Assembly (NCBI GenBank): GCA_009936795.1 | Contig: JAACDM010000251.1 | Location: forward strand, 1-35,045 | Source: Verrucomicrobiaceae bacterium | GTDB taxonomy: Bacteria; Verrucomicrobiota; Verrucomicrobiia; Verrucomicrobiales; DEV007 | Reading direction: 5' to 3' | Length of the DNA stretch: 35,045 nucleotides | Shown: positions 24,205 through 31,900 of the stretch, one piece after another | How the letters are laid out: every line of letters begins with the position of its first letter | How positions within the stretch are numbered: the first letter of the stretch is position 1 | Notes under the pieces: generated by a model | Databases searched by the model: none | Seen by the model: the letters and a program-made list of their open reading frames with translations, nothing else | Told to the model about the DNA's origin: nothing | Program-made: the position numbers and the translations under genes

Positions 24205-24903
24205 ATGAAAGGCTTTCTTTCACGTACTCGACGTTGGGCATTAATTCCAGCACTCCTTCTTAGTGTACTAGGATCAATGCTCGTTCTTCGACAGTGGCGC
24301 CACATGGGCAAACACCTGTGGGAGCCTCTGGTCGTTCCTTTGACCATTACAGAAGGTCAAACAGTGAATGGTCAGTTCACGGCCGAACTCTCCGAAGCCT
24401 ACGAGGTGGAACTAAAGATCGACTGGTCTCTTCCTAACGAGACTCTTGATAGGCTGATCTACATCAGTGAAGGCACGGCACCTTTAGACATCCAATGGAA
24501 TGTCCGACATGGCCAAAAAATTGTCGCTCAGGGAGACTGCCGAGATTACCTTTATCTTTCTGAAGGCGGACACTACAGAAAGAGCAAGATAAATGACGCT
24601 CTCCTCAATATCCCATTTCACCGACAGTCTTCTACCGGAACACTTTCCCGCGGTGTCGGTAGGTTTCAAGCCGAAGCAGCCAACACCTATCAAGTAAGTG
24701 TTAAGGTGAATGCGACCATTGACGAACTGAACGTTGCCAATCCGCGATGGGTGATTCGACTCAGTCGCGCTTTCTGGACTCGCCACCTCGATGAACTTAG
24801 GCGCTCCGCTTACGTGGGTTATATCTTCCTCGGCATAGCAGGTGCGTCCTTCCTCTGGTTCCTACTTGGCACCCTGTGTCAGCGAAACATCTCCTCCAGC
24901 TAA
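24205..24903 (+). CDS. Unknown membrane-anchored protein, two TM segments
   Basis: A 232-residue protein of no recognised family. Residues about 12-28 form an N-terminal hydrophobic segment after a basic start (SRTRRWALIPALLLSVLGSMLVL), and residues about 204-224 form a C-terminal one (YVGYIFLGIAGASFLWFLLG). The 170 residues between, probably extracytoplasmic, look beta-rich with a LTITEGQTVNGQFTAEL strand pattern and a lone Cys in GDCRDYLYL. It sits 7 bp after the HupE/UreJ-like gene and 3 bp before the cyclodeaminase, so it is co-transcribed with the biosynthetic genes. A partner role to the upstream transporter, or in export or self-protection, is speculation from position only. No Shine-Dalgarno site precedes the ATG. 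Confidence 0.75.
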   Translation: MKGFLSRTRRWALIPALLLSVLGSMLVLRQWRHMGKHLWEPLVVPLTITEGQTVNGQFTAELSEAYEVELKIDWSLPNETLDRLIYISEGTAPLDIQWNVRHGQKIVAQGDCRDYLYLSEGGHYRKSKINDALLNIPFHRQSSTGTLSRGVGRFQAEAANTYQVSVKVNATIDELNVANPRWVIRLSRAFWTRHLDELRRSAYVGYIFLGIAGASFLWFLLGTLCQRNISSS

Positions 24904-24906
24904 CAG

Positions 24907-25983
24907 ATGGATACGCTCATCATCGATAGACACGATATCCGGCGCCTCGTCGATAGCGTCGGATTGGACACTCTAATGAGGGAACTGATCACCCGACTCA
25001 AGACCTCATTCGCGAGTTTCCAATCAGGCGATATCAGCACGCCTGCTCGCTCGGGCTGCTCCTACCATCGTCCTCAACTTGGCCTCGTCGAATGGATGCC
25101 AGCCATGCAAACCGGCGGTCCCGTGTGTGTGAAGATAGTCGGCTATCATCCGAGCAATCCATCCACCCTCAATCTACCGACCATTCTTTCGACCACCTCT
25201 TTATACGATACTCGAACAGGACATCTCTTGGGTTTAGCAGATGCCACCTTTCTGACCGCCTTACGCACAGGCGCCGCGTCTGCTGTGGCCACCAGTTGGC
25301 TGGCACAAGAAGACTCCAAGGTACTTGGTCTGATCGGATGTGGGGCTCAAGCGGTGACTCAAGCTCATGCCATCTCTCTTGCCTTGCCTAAGTTGCAAGA
25401 GATCCTGTTCTTTGACACTGATAGCAGCACGATGACCTCGCTGCCGGCTCGCCTGGCACCGCTCAGACTCAAGGCTTCGGCCAAAGCTGCCGCACTAGAT
25501 CAACTGATGCCAAAGGCGGACATTCTCTGCACTGCGACTTCTGTCGACGTGGCCGGAGGGCCCGTGTTCACCGAAGGCACGGAGAAGTCATCGCTACACA
25601 TCAATGCCGTCGGATCAGACTTCCCAGGCAAGACGGAAGTTCCACTAGCACTCCTCCGTCGAGCTAGGGTCTGCCCCGACTTCAGAGATCAAGCCATCGC
25701 CGAAGGAGAGTGTCAGCAACTGCGTCCCGATGAAATCGGCGTTGACCTTGCGACCATCGCCGGGAATCCGGAAGACTTTGCCCACTATCGAGACGAGCAG
25801 ACGGTCTTCGATTCAACGGGGTGGGCGGTCGAAGATCTCGCCGCCATGGAAATGGTCATGGGATACGCCGAAGAACTTCAGTTAGGCCAGCGGGTCGAAT
25901 TAGAATCCGTGTTCGAAGACCCCATGAATCCCTACGAGTTCGACGCCCCCGCCCCCCTGATCGCTCACGCGTCTTCTTTTTAG
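24907..25983 (+). CDS. Ornithine cyclodeaminase-type enzyme (mu-crystallin family)
   Basis: A 358-residue member of the ornithine cyclodeaminase/mu-crystallin family. The NAD fold shows GLIGCGAQA (141-149) and the substrate side shows TALRTGAASAVAT. The diagnostic loop HINAVGSDFPGKTEVP carries Asp238, equivalent to the Asp of true cyclodeaminases (Pseudomonas OCD GGDxPGKTE) and absent from ketimine reductases and alanine dehydrogenases of the family. The C-terminal FDSTGWAVEDLAAMEMV is a family signature. Likely reaction: L-ornithine to L-proline with loss of ammonia; lysine to pipecolate is the alternative. Next to a free adenylation enzyme, a carrier protein and a dehydrogenase, it most simply supplies proline for a pyrrole starter unit. 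It lies 3 bp after the previous stop and 1 bp before the next start. Confidence 0.88.
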   Translation: MDTLIIDRHDIRRLVDSVGLDTLMRELITRLKTSFASFQSGDISTPARSGCSYHRPQLGLVEWMPAMQTGGPVCVKIVGYHPSNPSTLNLPTILSTTSLYDTRTGHLLGLADATFLTALRTGAASAVATSWLAQEDSKVLGLIGCGAQAVTQAHAISLALPKLQEILFFDTDSSTMTSLPARLAPLRLKASAKAAALDQLMPKADILCTATSVDVAGGPVFTEGTEKSSLHINAVGSDFPGKTEVPLALLRRARVCPDFRDQAIAEGECQQLRPDEIGVDLATIAGNPEDFAHYRDEQTVFDSTGWAVEDLAAMEMVMGYAEELQLGQRVELESVFEDPMNPYEFDAPAPLIAHASSF

Positions 25984-25984
25984 C

Positions 25985-27133
25985 ATGCACCCAGTGTTCG
26001 ACAACTCTCATCTTGCTCAGAAAGCAGAGGCTTACGACTTTGCCCGGGAGCATTTGCAGTCGGACATGGTTGCGGCAGATCGCGCTGCCACGTTCCCCAG
26101 AGACCTGTGGATTGCTTGCGCGCGTCAAGGCATCCAAGGGTTGGCGGCTCCCGAGGATCATGGGGGCAAGGGAGACGTCGATTTGCTCACAAGCATGCTC
26201 GTGATGGAAGGGCTTGGCAAAGGATGCCGTGACAATGGCTTATGCTTTGCCCTCAACGCGCAGATGTGGACAGTTCAGTTGCCCATTGTCGACTTTGGAT
26301 CGGATGAACAGAAGGCCAAGTATCTCCCTCGGTTTATAAGCGGAGAGATCATCGGATGTCATGCGGTAACCGAACCTAACCACGGTTCCGACGCGTTCAG
26401 CATGGAAACGCATGCAGAGAAAGTTGAGGGAGGATACCGACTCAACGGCACGAAACGCCTAGTTTCCCTCGCCCCCATTGCCGATGTCGCCCTGCTCTTC
26501 GCCACCATCAATCCAGAGCTCGGCAAGTGGGGAGTGACGGCGTTTCTGGTCGATCTGCATGCAGAGGGGATCAGCGTGAGTCCGCCTCAAGAGAAGATGG
26601 GGCTGAGAACCGTTCCCATCGGCGAGATTCACCTGAAAGATCATTTCCTAGCAGAGAGCCAACGCCTCGGACCTGAGGGAGCAGGTGCCAGCATTTCCAA
26701 TCACTCCTTAGAAATCGAACGTTGCTCCATCCTGGCCAGCCAACTCGGCGCCATGGAGCGCCAACTCGACGAGAGTGTGGCACGCGCCAAGTCACGCAAG
26801 CAATTCGGAAAGCCGATTGGCCAATTCCAATCCGTCTCCAACCGACTGGCAGACATGAAGCTGCGACTCGAAACAACGCGCCTCCTGCTCTACCAAGTCG
26901 CCTGGCTGAAAGAGCGCAAGCAGCCGGCCATGATGGAGTCCGCAATGCTTAAGCTGCACCTTAGTGAATCGTTTCTGGCGTCGAGCATGGATGCGATTCG
27001 CACCTTCGGGGGCGATGGCTACCTCACAGAGACCGAAGTCGAACGCGATCTGCGAGACGCCGTAGGCGGGGTCCTCTATGCTGGCACCTCCGCTATTCAG
27101 AGAAACATCATTGCCAGTATGCTCGGTCTGTAA
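25985..27133 (+). CDS. Acyl-CoA dehydrogenase-like flavoprotein, probable prolyl-PCP oxidase
   Basis: A 382-residue ACAD-fold FAD enzyme. Features: AVTEPNHGSDAF (FAD/substrate loop, about 127-138), MGLRTVP, SRKQFGKPIGQFQ and the end LYAGTSAIQRNIIASML. The catalytic Glu of medium-chain ACADs (YEGT) is Ala366 here (YAGT), while Glu245 in SLEIERCSI aligns with the helix-G base of isovaleryl-CoA dehydrogenase and of prolyl-carrier dehydrogenases such as AnaB. That, with the adjacent stand-alone A enzyme and PCP, points to oxidation of L-prolyl-S-PCP to pyrrole-2-carbonyl-S-PCP, as in the RedW/PltE/AnaB systems. An acyl-CoA substrate unrelated to proline remains possible. It lies 1 bp after the cyclodeaminase stop and 9 bp before the adenylation gene. 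Confidence 0.85.
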   Translation: MHPVFDNSHLAQKAEAYDFAREHLQSDMVAADRAATFPRDLWIACARQGIQGLAAPEDHGGKGDVDLLTSMLVMEGLGKGCRDNGLCFALNAQMWTVQLPIVDFGSDEQKAKYLPRFISGEIIGCHAVTEPNHGSDAFSMETHAEKVEGGYRLNGTKRLVSLAPIADVALLFATINPELGKWGVTAFLVDLHAEGISVSPPQEKMGLRTVPIGEIHLKDHFLAESQRLGPEGAGASISNHSLEIERCSILASQLGAMERQLDESVARAKSRKQFGKPIGQFQSVSNRLADMKLRLETTRLLLYQVAWLKERKQPAMMESAMLKLHLSESFLASSMDAIRTFGGDGYLTETEVERDLRDAVGGVLYAGTSAIQRNIIASMLGL

Positions 27134-27142
27134 ATAGTTCGC

Positions 27143-28720
27143 ATGGTCTTTCTTCTTCCAGATGCTGTCACTGAAGCGGCCCAAGTAGCGTCCGAGCGAA
27201 CGGCCATTGTTTGTCGCAAGGAAAGTCTCTCTTATGGGCAGCTTGAACAACGCTCCAATCAGCTAGCTCGAACGCTGGTCGATCAAGGGGTAATCCGAGG
27301 CGACCGCGTCGGGATCTTTCTCGATAAGAGCATCGAAAGCGCGATCACACTCTACGGTATCATGAAAGCCGGCGCCGCGTATGTGCCACTGGATGTCTCC
27401 GCACCACCCGCTCGACTCGACTACGTCGTCAAACACTGCGGGATTCATCATCTGGTCACCGCCCCAAACAAGCGACGCGGACTCGTTCAACTGCTCGCCT
27501 CCTCGGATAGCCCTATCGAATGTTTGATAGGTGCGCCTGCAATCGAAGGCATCCGTGCCAGACATATTTCGTGGAAAGATATTTCTCTCACAAGCTCCTC
27601 GCACATTGAAAGTGGCTGCCTCGATCAAGATCTTGCCTACATCATGTACACCAGCGGCTCCACGGGCGAGCCCAAAGGCATCATGCACTCTCATGCCAGC
27701 GGCTTGAGCTATGCCAAATGGGCCCATGATGTCTACAGCCTCCGCGCTGAAGATCGTCTGACCAACCATGCCCCGCTCCATTTCGACCTATCCACATTCG
27801 ATTTCTTTGCCGGCGCCCTAGCAGGTGCCACGACCGTGATCGTAGGAGACGAGTATCTCAAACTCCCCGCAAGCTACTCACAGCTGCTTGCCGATGAGAA
27901 GATCACCACGTTCTTCACCGTACCTTACACGCTGACCCAGCTACTCACACGCGGAGCACTCGACCAACGCGATCTCACCGCGCTGCGATGGATTATCTTT
28001 GGAGGTGAACCCTTTCCGATGAAGTACCTTGTCAGCCTCATGGCAGCCCTCCCTCATGCACGCTTCAGTAATATGTACGGACCCGCCGAAGTGAACGGCT
28101 GCACCTACTATCATGTTCCCCGCCCCATTGAGGACGAAGAGACGCCTATCCCTATCGGAACGACATGGCGCAACGCCGACGCTCTGATCGTAGACGAGGA
28201 CGATCACATCCTGACAGACAACACACCAGGCGAATTACTCATTCGCAGTAGCACCATGATGCAGGGCTACTGGAATCGCCCAGATCTCAATAAGCTTGCC
28301 TTCGCCAAACTCGCAGGCACCGAGGAGCACCCGCACTACTACTATTGCACGGGAGACCTTGTCGAGCGACTCGATGATGGAAACCTCAAGTTTCTTGGGC
28401 GTAAGGATCGCCAAATCAAAACACGGGGCTACCGCGTGGAACTCGATGAAGTAGAAGCCTCCGTGCTCAAGCTCGCACCGGTGGAAGAAGCTGCCGCGTT
28501 CGCCGTCCCCTACGGCGAAGGTTCTCTGTCAATCCACGTCGCCGTCATCCTCGCGCCTGAAAGTAATCAGGTCACCTCCATCGATCTCCTGAAAACCCTG
28601 AAAGAAATGCTCCCCTGGTACAGCGTGCCACAGAAGCTGACGACGGAGTTCACGTTTCCACGCACCACCAGCGGCAAGATCGACCGACGTGCCTTACAAA
28701 CTCGAGCCGCGCAGGCCTAA
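27143..28720 (+). CDS. Stand-alone adenylation enzyme, probable L-prolyl-AMP ligase
   Basis: A 525-residue free amino-acid adenylation enzyme (ANL superfamily). Core motifs: A2 LYGIMKAGAAYVPLD, A3 YTSGSTGEPKG (169-179), A4 HFDLSTFDFFAG, A5 NMYGPAE, A7 YCTGDLVE, A8 FLGRKDRQIKTRGYRVEL and A10 TSGKIDRRAL with Lys512. The 'NHAPLHFDLS.FD' wording is familiar from the RedM/PltF prolyl-AMP ligases. My by-eye specificity positions are D-L-F-F-I-G-M-G-C-K, which do not match the Pro code of modular NRPSs (DVQ...), so proline is inferred mainly from the neighbours (PCP, ACAD, cyclodeaminase). It would load the carrier protein encoded 8 bp downstream. No carrier or condensation domain is fused to it. 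Confidence 0.85.
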   Translation: MVFLLPDAVTEAAQVASERTAIVCRKESLSYGQLEQRSNQLARTLVDQGVIRGDRVGIFLDKSIESAITLYGIMKAGAAYVPLDVSAPPARLDYVVKHCGIHHLVTAPNKRRGLVQLLASSDSPIECLIGAPAIEGIRARHISWKDISLTSSSHIESGCLDQDLAYIMYTSGSTGEPKGIMHSHASGLSYAKWAHDVYSLRAEDRLTNHAPLHFDLSTFDFFAGALAGATTVIVGDEYLKLPASYSQLLADEKITTFFTVPYTLTQLLTRGALDQRDLTALRWIIFGGEPFPMKYLVSLMAALPHARFSNMYGPAEVNGCTYYHVPRPIEDEETPIPIGTTWRNADALIVDEDDHILTDNTPGELLIRSSTMMQGYWNRPDLNKLAFAKLAGTEEHPHYYYCTGDLVERLDDGNLKFLGRKDRQIKTRGYRVELDEVEASVLKLAPVEEAAAFAVPYGEGSLSIHVAVILAPESNQVTSIDLLKTLKEMLPWYSVPQKLTTEFTFPRTTSGKIDRRALQTRAAQA

Positions 28721-28728
28721 CTACATTC

Positions 28729-28980
28729 ATGTCTGACAATCGCTCCCTCATTCGAGACTTCATTCTCCACGAACTGCTGAACGGCGAGCAAGCAGACGAA
28801 CTTGAGTTCGATACGAACCTCCTCGTGTCTGGGCTGGTCGACTCACTGGGAATGGTCAGACTGATTGCTCATCTTGAAGAGAAGCTCAGCGTCAAGATCC
28901 CACCGGAAGACGTCACCATTGAAAACTTCATCAGCATCGATGTCATGGCTGACTACCTTAAGACCGTTCAAACATCCTAA
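28729..28980 (+). CDS. Stand-alone peptidyl carrier protein
   Basis: An 83-residue acidic four-helix carrier protein. The phosphopantetheine site is Ser39 in LLVSGLVDSLGMVRLI. Length, charge and the I-P-P-E-D-V-T-I-E-N-F segment after helix II fit PltL/RedO-type PCPs that hold proline while it is oxidised. It lies between the free adenylation gene (8 bp) and the NRPS (stop directly followed by ATG, 0 bp), so it is the natural donor of the starter unit to the first condensation domain of that NRPS. A fatty-acid ACP is less likely because the site is VDSLG rather than ADSLD and no fatty-acid gene is near. No phosphopantetheinyl transferase is in the window. Confidence 0.9.
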   Translation: MSDNRSLIRDFILHELLNGEQADELEFDTNLLVSGLVDSLGMVRLIAHLEEKLSVKIPPEDVTIENFISIDVMADYLKTVQTS

Positions 28981-31900
28981 ATGGACACCTCTTCCAACAT
29001 CCAATCTTCGGGCCTCACGGGGACCCAATACCTCCTTTGGATGGGGCAAAAGTTAAATCCTGACATTCCCCTTTACAATATGATTCTGACCTTCCGTTGG
29101 AAGGTCAGAATCGACGAGGCCCGCTTCGGTCAGGCTTGGCAGCGCCTCGTCGAGCAGAACGAGGCGTTGCGCTCCGTCATCCGGGAAGAGAATGGTCAAC
29201 CGACTCAAGAGGTCTTGGCAGCAATGCCAGAATCTCTGCAGATCGTTGATCTATCCGCACGGCCAGCAGACCTTGCATCATGGATCGACGCTCAGCGTCA
29301 GCGAATCTTTGATGTCGAACGTTGCCTCTATCATTCGGCTCTCATTCGCTTAGGTGAAGATGACTACCTTTGGTACCTGAACCAGCACCATCTTTTCACC
29401 GACGGCTGGTCGTCCTCCGTTGTCTATCGTCGCCAGCTCGAATTCTACGAAGGTACCATCACAGAGACCTCGTTGCCACCGCAGTATGGCGACTATATTT
29501 CTTTTGAGCAAGCCAAGCGCAGAGGCGCGGCACAAACCGCCCAGCAATTCTGGGATAAGAAGCTTGCCCGCCATCACACGTCGCCCATCTCGCTCTACGG
29601 AAGACCGACTGGCAACCTGTCTCCGCGAACAACCCGTGTCGCACGGGAGCTGGGAACGGACCTCACTGAACGTCTCAAAGCACTGTCTTCTCAGAATGGC
29701 ATTCTCACCTTGACGCCGAATCTGGCAATGTTCCAAATCTTTGCCACGACCCTGTTTGCATGGGTCCACCGTGCCAGTGGCATCGACAAGCTGGCTATTG
29801 GTGCTCCGTCGCACAATCGACCTTCCAAGAGTTTCAAGGAAACCATCGGTGTCTTCATTGAGATCTTTCCAATGCTCGCGGAGTTCGACGAAGAAGAGAC
29901 TTTCATGAGCCTTTTCAAGAAGGTACTCAGCGAAACAAGCACCTTCCTCCGCCATGCTCAGCCAGGAGCCGGAAAGCCCGAGTACACTCGAGCCTTCCCT
30001 GTCTTTCTTAACTTCATACACGCTTCATTTCCAAACCTTGAAGGCGAGCCCGTGGATGTCGATTGGATTCACTCAGGCTACGGAGACAGCGACCATGCCT
30101 TGCGCTTGCAGGTTCACGACTTCACGAAGTCGGGAAACTTGTGTCTGCACTTTGACTTCAACGACGAACTCTTCCCTGACGACCTGAAAGCCTGGGCGTC
30201 CGAGCACTTTGTTCACCTGCTAGAAGCATTTACCCAGAATCCAGACGCCAAGATCTCCGATGTCTTCCTTCTCGGAAGGGAAGAGCAGCAAGCGCTGTTG
30301 AAGAACTACAACACGACGAAGGCCAGGAGGCCAGACGCGTCTGTCTCCGTAGTCATACTCTTTCAGAGGGAGGCTGCCGCCCATCCTGACACCGTCGCCA
30401 TTCGTGAAGGCGGGACCATCATGACCTATGCCGAGCTAAACGCGTCCGTCGATCGCGTGGCGTCGGATCTCAGAGATCGCGGCATTGGGCGCGGCGACAA
30501 GGTCGGCCTCTGCCTGTCGCGATCCACCCGGGCCGTCATCAGTTTGTTAGGTGTTCTCCGCGCAGGAGCTGCCTACGTACCGCTCGATCCAGCCTACCCG
30601 GCAGATCGCCTTCGCTTTATCTTGGAAGACATTGAGGCTCCGCTTCTCATCACGGAGGCTCGCCTGCAAGATCGACTTCCGCTCACTAAGACCCCGGCCA
30701 TTCTCGTTGACGACGCCCTCCAGTCGACCGCGCCTTCCAACCTACTTGGGGATCCCCAGTCAGAAGACATCGCCTACCTGATCTACACCTCAGGCTCCAC
30801 CGGACAACCCAAGGGGGTTCTCGTTGATCATGGCGGTCTCTCACACTACGCGACATGGTCGCAAGATACCTACCTCGACGAAGAGTCGCTAGCCTTTCCA
30901 CTCTTCTCCTCGCTCGCCTTCGATCTGACCATCACCTCTATCTTCGTGCCGTTGATTTCTGGCGGTGAAATCGTGGTCTATCCAGAGGGAGATGGAGCCG
31001 TCGATTTGGCCGTGCTACAAGTCTTCGAGGACGATGCCGTCGACATTGTCAAACTCACGCCCTCACACTTAGCCCTCTTTAAGGACATCGCGCCAGGAGA
31101 TCGTAGGATCCGCAAGATGATCTTGGGAGGCGAAGACCTTCGCACGGACTTGGCCAAAGAGATTACCAGCCGGTTCACGAGTGGCTTGGAGATCTACAAT
31201 GAGTACGGTCCTACCGAGGCGGTGGTCGGCTGCATGATCCATCGCTATGACCCCGAATTAAACCAAGCAAGTTCGGTTCCAATTGGCAAACCAGCCGATG
31301 GCGTGCAGATCTACCTGCTTGATCACAACCAGCAGCCCGTGCCGAACGGTGTCGCCGGGGAGATGTACATTGCGGGAGACCGCTTAGCCCGGGGGTACTG
31401 GAATCGGCCTGAGCTTACAGCAGAGCGCTTTGTCAGTGTCCCGGAGTTGTGTGAAGGTCAACTCTATCGGACCGGCGATCTAGCACGCATGCAAGATCCC
31501 CAGACCATGACGTACCTCGGCAGGATCGATGATCAGGTGAAAGTCCGAGGCGTGCGTATCGAGCTCGGTGAGATTGAGTCACAGATGCAAGGGCATCCTC
31601 AGGTGGCTACCGCCGTGGTCGATCTCATCCAATTCGACGATCCTACAGCAAGCCAAGATTCCCTCTTCCATTGCATTCGCTGCGGTCTTCCCTCAAACTT
31701 CCCAGAGGTCGACTACGACGACGATGGCGTTTGCCACCTCTGCCGCGAATACGCGACCTACGAGCACCACGTTTCCCAGTATTTCCAAGACCTCACAGCA
31801 CTCAATGCCATCCTCGAGAAAGGCAGGGCTCGGAAACAAGGAGAATATGATTGCATGACCCTACTCAGTGGAGGCAAGGACAGCACCTACGTCGTCTATC

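Noticed and set aside
28729-28980. Small carrier protein as a fatty-acid ACP
   Set aside because: Serine-site context and position between a free A enzyme and an NRPS fit a PCP; no fatty-acid synthesis gene is near.
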